64,000 nucleotides of DNA, taken from positions 62,001 to 126,000 of the forward strand of contig UESW01001520.1 in assembly GCA_900491605.1 (NCBI GenBank), read 5' to 3'. This document shows positions 21,488-32,206 of the stretch, in pieces; the stretch's first letter is position 1, and each line of letters begins with the position of its first letter. The translations under genes and the position numbers were made by a program. The notes beneath the pieces are model-generated. The model had not been told where the DNA came from and searched no databases. It worked only from the letters and a program-made list of their open reading frames with translations. Origin of the DNA: Calamus simplicifolius (lineage: Eukaryota; Streptophyta; Magnoliopsida; Arecales; Arecaceae).

Positions 21488-24400
21488 AGGAGAGCAAATG
21501 AAAATCCTTATATGAATGTTAGAGGAGCTCGAAAACCATCTTTTCGATCCTCTTTCGTTAGATTGCTACAGATTCATAAGTTTGATATATGTATCCTAAC
21601 GGAAACCCGGTTATCGGGTGACAGCTTGGTCCGATTTTAGAAACAGGCTGACAGATCTTGGTCTTCATATGCAGTGGAGTCCGAGGGTCTATCTGGAGGC
21701 ATTATTGCTTTTTGGCGTCATTCTTTGGTGTCTGTGAATGCCTCTCATCAGTGTAATCAGCAGGTTGCCCTTCTAGTCTCGGAGGGGGCTTCTGACCCCT
21801 GGCTCCTCTCGGGGATTTATGCTAGCACTGATTACAGGGAAAGGCATGTTCTTTGGGCTGAATCTCTCTCTCTCCTTCAACAGAGTATCCCGTCCATTAT
21901 AGCTGGTGACTTTAATTGTATTGTTGCTGCTAATGAAAAAAAGGGCGGTCGACGGGTTGTTGACTCAGCAGACATCTGTGAGTTTAGATCGTTTATCTCC
22001 TCAGCTGGGTTGTTGGATCTTGGATTTTCGGGATCCCAATTTACTTGGTGTAATAATCGCCAGGGGTCGGCTCGTGTGTGGGAACGGTTGGATAGAGCAC
22101 TGGCTACTACTCAATGGACTCAGATGTTTCCCTCTACCACGGTCTCTCATCTGTCCAGGATTGCGTCTGATCACTATCCTTTATTGATTTCCACTGATCT
22201 TGGTAGTCATCAGCAGCGAATGTTTAGATTTGAGCAATTCTGGATGTACCATCCTTCGGCTCGTGCTATCATTTCCCAGGTCTGGCACTTACCCATGAGA
22301 GGTAATGCTAATTACCGTCTCTCTAGGCGGTTGGAACTGGTCAGGCGTCGGCTCTTTAGATGGAACAGAATTGAGGTTGGCAGCTTAGTGAGACAAGTTG
22401 AACAGGCTGAAGCTGACATTGCTTTTATCCAAGAGAAGGAGGATCGGGATGGAGGTCTCTCTGATCTTGACCTTTCCTTTCTTCGGTCTAAGCTTGCTCT
22501 TCATCACTCTCTACTTCTGCAGCAGGAGTCTTATTGGAGACATAGATCTAGAGTTCATTGGATCCGGGAAGGGGACCGTAATACTAGGTTCTTCCATCAG
22601 GCTACAATGAAGCATCGGGCAGCTAATAGGATCCGGAGATTAGTTGATGAGGCAGGCAACCCCCAGGATGATCCTGTTATTATCCGTGAGCAGTTACACC
22701 ACTTCTTCCAGTCTAGATGGACTGAGTTATCTGGCGATGGGTCTCCTGTCTTCCAGGTACCTTCTGACAAGAAGGTTACTGATCTCCAGAATGATCTTTT
22801 GACCAGAGAAATCACAGCTGAGGAGATACGTATGGCTTTATGGGACCTTGGGCCTGATAAGGCGCCTAGTCCTGATGGTTTTCCATCTTTTTTCTTTCGG
22901 CAGTATTGGGACATTGTTGGTCAAGAGGTTACTCAGGCTGTTCATAGTGCTTTTCTGTCTAGATCTATTCCTACTGATTGGAAGCGCACTCTTGTTACTC
23001 TTGTGCCGAAGCGCTCTGATGCTTCTTCCCCTCATCACTTTCGACCGATTAGCTTGTGCACTACACTGTATAAGGTTTGTGCCCGCCTTCTTGTATCTCG
23101 ATTGCGGATGGTGATTCCTCAGCTTATATCTACTGAACAAGGGGCTTTCATTAGAGGTCGGAGCATTTCCGATAATGTTTTTATTGCACAAGAGTTTATG
23201 TATGATCTTCAGAGAGCTTCGACTAGGCAGTGTCTTATGGCAGTTAAGCTTGATATGGAGCGTGTCTATGACAGATTGAGTTGGGTCTTTCTGCATCGAA
23301 CTCTGATTGAGTTTGGCTTTCATGACCTGTTCATTGATTGGATTATGGCCTGTATCCAGAAGCCTTCCTTCTCTCTGATTGTTAATGGTATGCAGACCCC
23401 TTTCTTCCATTCCACTGTGGGACTGAGATAGGGTTGTCCTTTATCCCCGTTTCTCTTTGTCCTAGCTGTGGACGATCTTTCCTGGGCTTTTCATCAGGCT
23501 CAGCTGGATAACCGCATCGCTCCCTTTTTGGCTGGACTATTAGGACCCCTGATCTCTCACCTTCTTTTTACAGACGACTGTATTCTGCTGGGTCAGGCAT
23601 CTAGTCATAATGCTGCTAATTATGCTTCTATTATCCAGTGCTACTGTCAGGCTTCGGGGCAGAAGGTCAATCTTGAAAAGTCCATAATTTGTTTCAGCCC
23701 TAAGACTTCCAGGTCTACTAGGGATGCTATTCATCAAGCTCTAGGTATTTTTACCAAGGCAGATGGGCTGTCATATCTGGGTATCCCAGTCATGGGAAGG
23801 CATCCTCGCATTAGTGATTTTGCTACTCTAGAGCGACGCATTCGGGACCGGATAGATGTTTGGCAGATCATCGGCTTATCCATGATGGCCAGGATTACTC
23901 TCATCCGCTCTGTCCTTACATCCCTTCCTATGCATCTTCTCTCTAATGCTGTGGTTCCCATCACTTGTTTGCGTAGGATTGAGAGAGGATTCAGGGACTT
24001 CCTGTGGGCTTCTTCGCAAGACATGCATGGCATTCATCTTCAGGCTTGGGATTTGATTTGTATGCCCTTGTCTGAAGGCGGTCTTGGTATCCAGTCCTTG
24101 CTCGTGAGGAGAGATGCTCTACTGGCGATACATGCTTCAAGGTTTATCCTTGATCCCCATTGTTTTTGGAGCTCCTTCATGCGAGCTAGATATGGTGACT
24201 GGTCTTCAGCTATGGGTTCTCCGACTATCCGCCGGCATTCTTTCTTTTGGAAGGAGGTCTGTAGTCATGCTCCGCCCATTTTGAGTAATATGTCGTGGAT
24301 GATTGGTGATGGCGCCTCGATTGATGTTATTCAGGATAGCTGAATCACTAATCTCCCCCTTTTTCGATGGCCCTCATTTATTAGCATAGATATTCCGCTT

Positions 24401-25662
24401 CATTTGAGGGTGCAGGATCTCGTCAACCAGGATCTCTCCTCTTGGAATATCTCTGTGATTATTAGCTTATTTGGAGAAGAGCTTGCTCGTTGGGTCCTTT
24501 CTATTCCTCTCACTTTGGGTCATATTCCTGATATAAGGTTATGGAGGAGATCTTGTTTAGCCAGGGCCCCCACCAGGGACCTTATTGAGGTATTTAGACC
24601 ACAACCTCAGGATTCTCGGGATGCGAGTTGGATATGGAAGCTCTTTGTTCATCCCAGGGTCCAATTATTCATATGGAAGCTCTTGTGGGACTGTCTACCT
24701 TCTTGCTCTTTATTGTCGAGACGGGGTCTACAAATTGAGGCGACGTGTCCGCTGTGTGGGCAGAAAGAGGAGACTATTGATCATGCCATTTTTACTTGTC
24801 CAGTCTTGAGCGAGATTTGGTTCAGGATGAGTTATGATTGCAGAATGGATGATTCTGGTTCCTTCTGTTCCCCTTTCCTTATTGCTCTCCGGAGGACTAC
24901 TAGACAACGCAGTGTTCTCTGGGCTATTACTGCTTATCAGATATGGCTGTCGCGAAACCTCCTTATCTTTACTAATGAGACTATCTCCCCTTTCAGACTT
25001 GAGCGGAAGGTCAGATCTATGGCTGTTGAAAGTGCACTTCTTCTCACTGCTTATGATTCTTACAACCTTGGCCGGGTTCCCCTGCTGCTACGACAGCGAA
25101 TCGTCGGATGGTTTATATCTCCTGGGAACCCCCCCTCCAGGGTTTGTAAAAATCAACTTTGATGGAAGTGTACATGGAAGACTTGCGGGGTCTGCATTTA
25201 TTATTCGAGGGACTGATGGAGCTTTGATGGCGGCGGGCGGTTTTGGCTCCCTTGACTCTTCTGTTCCCATGGCTGAGCTCAATGCTGTTTGGGCAGGTAT
25301 TTCCCATGCTGTTACGCAGCTTCATGCGCATTGTCTGTTCATTGAGGGGGATTCTCTTACAGTTATTCGGTGGCTTCGCGCGGGATGCAGCGACCATGGC
25401 CCCATCAACCCTATCCTCAGTGATATTCAGGCTGCTCTGCGGAGTGTCCATAATGTCCACATCCGTCATATCTACCGAGAAGCTAACTCTGCGGCTGATT
25501 GGGTTGCGGCGGCTGTGGCCCATCACGGAGGCTCATGGAGATGGATGCAGGGTGACCCCTGCCCCTCTACCCTTAAGCAGATTTTGTACTCTAACATTTC
25601 TGGGCTAACTCGCATGAGGTTAGTGTGATCGGCCGTCTGTACCAAAAAAAAAAGGAGAGCAA
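21488..25662 (+). mobile_element. LINE B with 10-bp target site duplication
   Basis: AGGAGAGCAA is present on both sides, at 21488-21497 and 25653-25662. The element body is 21498-25652 and ends in GGCCGTCTGTACC plus an A-run. The 5' end falls exactly at the ATG of ORF2, so ORF1 is missing by 5' truncation. It is closely related to LINE A in sequence and 3' end, but much less decayed. Confidence 0.88.
21498..25628 (+). pseudogene. LINE B ORF2: endonuclease, RT, zf-RVT, RNase H
   Basis: The endonuclease, RT and N-terminal blocks are one open frame from 21674 to 23431: GDFNCI, ASDHYPLL, DKAPSPDGFPSFFF, PISLCTTLYKV and KLDMERVYDRLSW. A TAG at 23429-23431 replaces the glutamine codon in GLRQGCPLSPF. 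RT continues to 24343 with FTDD at the catalytic site where FADD is usual. A TGA at 24341-24343 follows, then zf-RVT (CPLCGQKEETIDHAIFTC, about 24748) to 25162, and RNase H in another frame after a C7 run at 25129-25135 (KINFDGSVHGRLAG, AELNAVWAGI, EGDSLTV). A TGA at 21513-21515 replaces the tryptophan of the IWNVRGA motif. Nicking, target-primed reverse transcription and RNA removal are the family functions; this copy is inactive. Confidence 0.88.
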
Positions 25663-25855
25663 TAAACTAATTCTTTAGACTTGATAAAAAAAACCAAGCC
25701 ACAAAAGACAGGTACCTTCTCGCGCTGGTTGGACCTTTGCGGAAAACCAACTCGCTTGATGTCGGTTCCCCCCAACTCCCTTCCCTCAGACATATTCCGT
25801 AGGCTACAGGAATACAAAAAGCGAGTCACGGATCGGCAGCCTCAGCCTTGTCGTG
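25663..25855. other. Short GC-balanced spacer with coding-like composition
   Basis: About 190 bp between LINE B and element C. One plus-strand frame is open for about 55 codons (FSRWLDLCGKPTRLM...DIFRRLQEYKKRV) and has protein-like composition unlike its AT-rich neighbours. I do not recognise it. It could be an exon piece of a lost host gene. Confidence 0.3.
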
Positions 25856-27298
25856 TGTTACGGCCTTGGCAATGCGCTGCGCGACGAAGTTGCGCATAGC
25901 CCAAGCCTTGCACATAGATAGTGCCAGTTTGCAATGCTGCTCGTATTTGTAGAACCTTTGGGGTGGCATAACGCAGGATGCCGCGCAAGTATATTGAGAG
26001 GAGACCTTGGCTTCATTGCGCATGGTTGAAGCACGCACAGGCCGGGCCGACTCACGGATGGCATGCTGCCTTTGAAGCATGCGGAGAGGCCCTAGGCTTG
26101 ATGTCTAGGCACTTGATGCACGTGAGCACATGCGCAGGCCGGCGCTGGGCATGCACGGCCATGCGCTGGGACACGCAGGGACATGCGCGGGCCAGCGATG
26201 GGTGCTGGGCGTGCACGCTCCCATGCATAGGCACACATAGACGTGAGCGCACACCGGCGCGGGGCGCCTGGTGTTCGCGGGTCGTGCGAACGCAGCACAT
26301 GGCCGCTTACCCCGCAACCAGCCTAGCACTTAGCCAGCCTGGCGTATGGATAAGTCAAGTGACCTGACCAGCTTGGTGCATGCCATCCTAGCACGTGACC
26401 AAGTCGGTGGCTGGGCCATGCGCCATCCTGGCACGTGACCAAGTCGGTGGCCGAGCCAGCCTGGCTCGCGCACGAGGAGCGAATGCGGAGCCAGCTTGGC
26501 AGGCATGTGCGGAGGGAGATTCGGTGGACAGGGTGGATGCGCTGCCAACCTGGCAGACGCATCTGTGACGTAGAGCACCCACGACCGTGCAGGCGGCATG
26601 GCCGGCGCGCGTAGTGGGCGTGCGCGCAGAGCCGGGCGCGCGCGCCTGGGCAAACAGACCAAACAGCCTGGCCGAGGGTTGTTTTGGGATTTTTGGGCGA
26701 TGGACTTTGGATAAGGCTTATCCAAACACTTAAGGCGATGGCCTAAGTCGGTTGGGAGCTCCTATATAAGGAGGGGTGGACCTAGACTATGGCATCGAAT
26801 CCCAAGTATTCAAACCATCCGAGTGGAGTTCGGGTGGGCCATCCAGTGACCAGAGGAGGGCGCATGAGGTTAGCAAGCGGTCAGATCAGCGGAGAACGAG
26901 GCGCACGAAGGTCTGAGTCAAGCAGACTTGGACAAGGACGGGACATGGCCGACATGCACAGGCGGTGCGCACGGGTGCGAGGCATCCAGGTCAGTTCTTG
27001 TTGAGTGAGGTTGGGGCGAGAACTTTGTAAGATCTTTGTTAGGGACAGAGAGGAGTGTCTTTGTAGCCTTCGGGCAACCTCATTATTCCAAATTACTTAG
27101 TGAAGAGTTCTTTGGTTGGGAAGGTTGTGCTTCCCGTACATCATTGTGTTTGGGTGGAACTTGTCTTTGGGGTTTTTATTTTATTGTTCTGGAGTCTAGG
27201 CTGGTTAGGGAAAGGATCCTCTAACGCCATCACCGGTAGACGCAAGGACTTAGTGCACAAAGGAGCGCTTACGCGTGCCGATTGAAAGCTCGGTGATA
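25856..27298 (+). repeat. 5' LTR of element C
   Basis: Starts TGTTACGGCC and ends CTCGGTGATA, where element B has GTGACA, so the canonical CA end has mutated. U3 is GC-rich and ends with TATATAAG at 26763-26770; R-U5 follow. The PBS begins four bases later. Confidence 0.82.
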
Positions 27299-27301
27299 AG
27301 C

Positions 27302-27313
27302 TGGTATCAGAGC
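27302..27313 (+). other. Primer binding site of element C (initiator tRNA-Met)
   Basis: TGGTATCAGAGC, complementary to the 3' end of plant initiator methionine tRNA, directly after the 5' LTR. Confidence 0.85.
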
Positions 27314-27329
27314 CCGGTTGAAGCAAGTT

Positions 27330-28136
27330 CCAAGCACAGATGACGAGAGCGGTAGGAGACCATGTGACCCGTTTGGAGGGGATTATGGGAGATCTAGGAG
27401 AAGGATCAACCATGGATTTGGTTGTTGTATGCGCAGAGTTGAGCATGCAGTTAACCAAGTTGTGAACTTCGCATAATCAACTGTTGGAGGCGCACGAGGG
27501 GCTGATTCGTGACCTTAAGCATCGAAATCTACAACAACAATGATCAGATCTGGCCATGGAGGAGAGATTGGAGCTTCGGATCCATGCTTTGGAGTAGAAG
27601 GTGATCCGGCTAAGGCAGGAGATGCGGAGTCCAATCAACATGGTCGACACTCCGACAAAGGAAGCGAAGGTCCGGAAGCCTAAGGCCTTCGGCGGAGTTA
27701 GGAGCGCGATGGAAGTGGAGAACTTCATATGGGATATGGAGGTTTACTTTCGTGCGGCGAAGATCCCAGCAGCCAATTAGGTGGATTGGGCCTCAACATA
27801 TTTGGAGGGTAACGCCAAGCTCTGGTGGAGGATCAAGATGGCCAAGGATGATCGTGCAGGACATCCCAGAATCGAGACATGGGAGATCTTCAAAAGGAAA
27901 CTGAAGGGACAGTTTCAGCAGAGCAACGCAGGGTAGCTTGCTCGAGAGAATCTGAGGAAGTTGAGGCAGACATGGAGCATTCGGGAATACGTGGCGCAGT
28001 TCAGCAATCTACTTCTGGAGGTGTCCAACATGTCCGAGGAAGATAAGCTTTTCAACTTCCTCACTGGCCTACAAGGATGAGAGCAGGCCGAACTTCGCAG
28101 GAGGGAGGTGAGGGATATTCCCTTAGCCTTCGTAGC
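27330..28136 (+). pseudogene. Element C gag, N-terminal part
   Basis: Same protein as element B gag: leader, a TAG at about 27596 at the same place as in B, then VRKPKAFGGVRSAMEVENFI, AKLWW and NMSEEDKLFNFLTGLQ. Extra damage includes stops at about 27778 (Q-to-TAG type) and 27934, and a TGA near 28078. The frame is cut at 28136 by the Sirevirus. It continues at 38593 after the target duplication. Confidence 0.75.
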
Positions 28137-29728
28137 TGTTGGCCCAGATGGCAACCCAAGAGGGGGGGGGGGGGTGAATTGGGTTCTTAAAAAATTAATC
28201 TTTTAAAAACTATGTGCTTTGGAATAAATGAGATTAAGTGTAGGATAAATGTTAAGCACAAATAAAGAGATAGAGTAAGAGAGTCAAAACACGGCAAACA
28301 CAAGGATTTTATAGTAGTTCGGTATATCCAACACCTACGTCCACTCACAAGTATCACTTGGGTCCACACTATAATCTACTTGATTACAACCGAGTTGTTT
28401 TACAAGCTCACAACTCAAAACTTATTGTTTCCCCTGGGATTACAACGAACCCAGCTGGTTTTCCGGGCTTACCAGCACAAAACCCAACTACAAGCTATCC
28501 TTAGCTTGTACCGAGGTATACCACCTCCACTAATTCAATCCCTTGATTGAACTAGCCAACAACTATGAAAAATAGAGTTTACAATTTAAGACAGCTCCTT
28601 AAGTGAGCAAATATGCAATTAAATAAACAAGGGTAAGAAAAGCCTGTTTGAAGCGAATTTGATTTGAGCTTTTCTTCTTTTCTTCTTTTCCTCTTCTCCT
28701 TCAAATGTTGAATCAGGCCTCAGCTCAGATTCTTCACAAAGATTGCAGTTGAGAAGTTGGAAAAATCAGGGCTTTTGCTTTCTTTTTCTTCACTTGGAAA
28801 ATCCTCCGATTTTGAACTTGAATGCCTTGGATTTCTCTTTGGACTCTCTTGGATTGGTTCATGTAAGCTCTGAGTCTTTCCTTTTGATTCCTCTCTCAAT
28901 ATTTTTTGAATTTTTCATAAAATATTTTTTTTCCTTTTTCTATTTTTCCTCTCTATTTCCTCCTTTTCTAAACAGACGGTTTTTCTCCTTTTTATAGATC
29001 TCCTTAATCCAAGTTTTAGGTGGGAAATATAGCCGTTGGAGATGTTTGGATTCTTCTACACACAAAGAAAATAGCCGTTAGAGGTTAGGTGAAAAGAAAT
29101 CTTACTGTTGAAGTACGTTCTTACAGATGAAAAATTCATTCATGATAGGTTGGAGTCGGCTCCAACTTTTTAGGTGTCGGCTCCAAGTCGGGTGTTCAAA
29201 AATAATAAAGAAAAAGTTGTTGGGGAGTCAGCTTCGAGAAAGGTAAGTGTCGGCTCGTCGCTTTCGGGAGTCGGCTCCGGAAACTGTAAGTGTCGGCTCC
29301 AGAAAAGTCCATAAAACATGCTCTTTGTTCTCAGGTTAGAGTTGGCTCCAGAAACTCAGGTGTCGGCTCCCGAAATCTCATGTGTCAGCTCCCGAATTCT
29401 AGGTGTCAGCTCCAGAAACTGAAACAGAATGCACTTCTTTGTATCTCAGGTTGGAGTCAGCTTTGAAACTCTGGGTGTCGACTCCAGACCATGCCAAAAT
29501 CCCAGAAACCTTCTGACACGCCTTGGGGTCGGCTCCTGACTAGTTGGGTGTCGACTCCATGCTCTGAACTTTGAAAGTTTCTTTTAAAACATTGATTCAA
29601 AACATGTTTCTTTATCCATTTTGATTGATCAAATTTTTAATCCCTGAAACACTTGTTAAATCTATTAGAAACAAAATGAATATACTCATGTATTTTATTA
29701 ATCATCAAAATCAATAATTGGGTCAACA
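28137..29728 (-). repeat. 3' LTR of Sirevirus E
   Basis: Matches the other LTR over its full length. Includes many copies of GTGTCGGCTCC and GGAGTCGGCTCC between about 29150 and 29580, in the U3 part when read on the minus strand. A G12 run at about 28163-28174 replaces a shorter G run in the partner. Confidence 0.88.
29150..29580. repeat. Dispersed near-palindromic GTCGGCTCC repeats in U3
   Basis: About 15-20 copies of GGTGTCGGCTCC-type words, many within GGAGTCGGCTCC whose outer four bases pair. Sirevirus LTRs are known for CGG-containing palindromic repeats in U3, thought to be regulatory. The same words appear in the other LTR at 38035-38425 and before the envelope-like ORF at 31805-32010. 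Confidence 0.75.
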
Positions 29729-30100
29729 ATCTCCTCCTTTTTGATGATTATAAAAACATTGAGTATATGCATGATTAAACAATAAGATTTTCAAATCAAA
29801 TATCTCAATTATTTATTCTTCACAGTAAGCTCCCCCTAAATGAGGTAGCTCCCCCTATGTATTCAATTTAACATCTATTCTTTTCCTTTTAACAGTAAAC
29901 CTTTAATATTTGATACCAATTAAACAGTTATATCAATTTTAATATCTATTCATCCTTTTAATGCATATATGACAATTAATTAAGTTAATTGTTCCAATGC
30001 ATATACAAATATGCAATTAAATACTCTTCCCTTTTATAACTTTCAGTGCATATACGACTATCAATAACTTCTCCCCTTTTTTGTAATCAACAAAAAGGTT
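29729..30100 (-). other. Multiple polypurine tracts of Sirevirus E
   Basis: Read on the minus strand, CAAAAAGGAGGAGAT abuts the 3' LTR (29729-29743). Further purine tracts containing AGGGGGAGCT occur at about 29830-29860, and AAAAAAGGGGAGAAG near 30070. Repeated purine tracts before the 3' LTR are a described Sirevirus trait. Confidence 0.65.
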
Positions 30101-30446
30101 ACGAAGTTTTAAGTGAAATGACAAAATTGATAGATGCTTCAAAGAACAAATGACATTCATTAAGTATCAAATAAGTACATTACATCAAAATATCAAATAT
30201 TACATCATATTGCAAAAAGAAACTTTATTACATCAAAACTTCATTACATTAGAACTTTTAATAAAAAGTAAATCAACATCAAACTAGACTAAATAACATC
30301 AAAGAAACTTCATTACAATATAATCAAAAGTTAGTTCTAATGAGTCTTTGCAAATCTTTTAATATTCTTCCCATTCCTTCACTCTGAGTTCTTACAAATT
30401 CTTTTAGTCTTCTATCAACAAATGCACAGGCAGTCATAATTTTGTC

Positions 30447-31704
30447 CTAAAGTTCAGTATTGCATTTGGAATAAGTCTCTGAGTCTCCACCAATATCTTT
30501 AAGTTCTTCAAAAATGTTCTTGAGATCATTCTTTAAGGATTCAGCGAAGGCTCCAAGTGTAGACTTAATTTTGCCAATTCTTTCATCCAAAGAATAGAGG
30601 GTCTCTCTTAGGTTCTTATATTGGCTATCTAGCTCAGATGTCATCTCTTCCTTGTGAGTAGCAAAAATACTTCTAAGCTGTTCTAATTGAATATCAGAAA
30701 AACCAATAGATGACTGATCAAAAGTAGAAGGAACCAGTGGAGCTGGAGGTACATTCTGACTGGGCTCTGGTGAGCTGTATCTCACAGATGGTCCTGCCTC
30801 AGAAGGGCCAGGCACATTAGTCTCAGCAACCCTATCTCTAGTATGACCTTTTCTCTCCCATTCTCCATCCACTTTCACAAATCTCATCCTGTGCATAGTG
30901 TCTAAGCTATAGTAGTCAATGTGCCTAAGGTTCTTCGATGGTTCATTCTCAGAAATAGCTACTCCTTGACTTCTAAAAACCAAGGTAAGGATCATCCCAT
31001 AAGGCAGTGAAGATCTCCTCTTGCCCCCGGCCTCAGCCATGTACCATATCATCATTCCAGCAAGATTTATTGGCTGACCCATCAAGATACTGTCCATGAC
31101 TACAATGTCTCGCTCTGAGACACTCAAAACGGCCAGTCTTGGGAAATAGAATCCTACTGCAGATGTTATATAACAGCCTAAGCTCAAGTGGCAATTGATT
31201 TGCCCTAACCTCTTCAAATTCAGTTATTTCTCTTCCTAACATTCTTGATAAAGCTGCTGATCTCTCACTGTGAATGTTTGCAACAAATCCAATGACATGA
31301 ATACTTAACAGATTTCCTAAAATTTGAAAAGTAAGATGAATTCTCTTTCCTCTTACTGAACTAACAATTCCACCATCTCCTATAGATAAATTCAGGTAAA
31401 ATTCTTTGACAAGAGATGGATAAGTAGGAACATCCAATGAACAAACTTTATCCCAACCGAGTTCTTTAATATGTCTACCAATGTCAAAACCCTCGGCTTC
31501 AAAGAAATCAAAATCTACTTTCCTACCCATGGTAATAACTCGCCCAGCAAGGGTATGTACCTGTGGAGAGGAGGGGCCAGGATTATCTGAGGGAGTTGAA
31601 GAAGAATCATCACTTGGAGTAGGTTCTCGGACGGGACGCCTAACCGTACGCTTCCTTGTAGCAACGGGAGCATCAAAGACTAATCCCCTACGCTTAGGTG
31701 CCAT
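30447..31704 (-). pseudogene. Envelope-like ORF of Sirevirus E, one frameshift
   Basis: Two overlapping minus-strand frames (31033-31704, 223 codons; 30447-31217, 256 codons) form one product with a frame break near 31150. The start ATG is at 31702-31704. The N-terminus is basic and proline/serine-rich. A central domain follows with GFDIGRHIKELGWDKVCSLD and PSLVKEFYLNL, typical of the putative plant transposon protein domain found in Sirevirus ORF3. The C-terminus (about the last 100 residues) is predicted coiled coil (IQLEQLRSIFATHKEEM onward). I see no clear transmembrane segment, so true envelope function is doubtful. The product is described as envelope-like only by position. The frameshift makes this copy defective. 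Confidence 0.7.
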
Positions 31705-31804
31705 AGAATTCTTAAGGAATGGTTGATTTGAAGAGTATTTGACTTTGGGAAGTTTGGAGAGTGTTTGGAGAAGATTTGGAGAGGGTTTGGAGAAGATAAA
31801 AATC

Positions 31805-32010
31805 GAGAAGGTGTCGACTCTGCCCTAATATAGTCAATTTGGATCCACCAGGTGTCGACTCCCATGAAGTCGGGTGTCGACTCCAAGTCGCTAACATAGT
31901 TAGCGCCGAACTGGAGTCGGCTCCACTTAAGCGGGTGTCGGCTCCAAGGTCAAAGACCGAGAGCGACACAGAAGAGGTGTCGACTCCTTAAATTGAGGTG
32001 TCGACTCCAC
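31805..32010. repeat. U3-type GTCGRCTCC repeats upstream of the envelope-like ORF
   Basis: At least eight copies of GTGTCGACTCC or GGAGTCGGCTCC words, with the same spacing words (AAGTCGGGTGTCGACTCCAA) as in the LTR U3. The block lies just 5' of the envelope-like ATG (31704, minus strand) and 3' of RNase H (ends 32207). Confidence 0.75.
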
Positions 32011-32206
32011 TGGCAGTTTCAGAGAAAAATAAATGAGTTTCAAACAGCCGAAACTTGTCAAAATAAGGTCAATAAATTTTTAAAAAAATCTTTGAAATGT
32101 GAGGAATCAAATTGCTCAAATGACTAGAGAAATTGTCCTTAAAATTATGAAAGGAATCTCAAGAAATTGATAGAAATCTAGATAATCATTCCTTAGGGTT
32201 TCAAAG

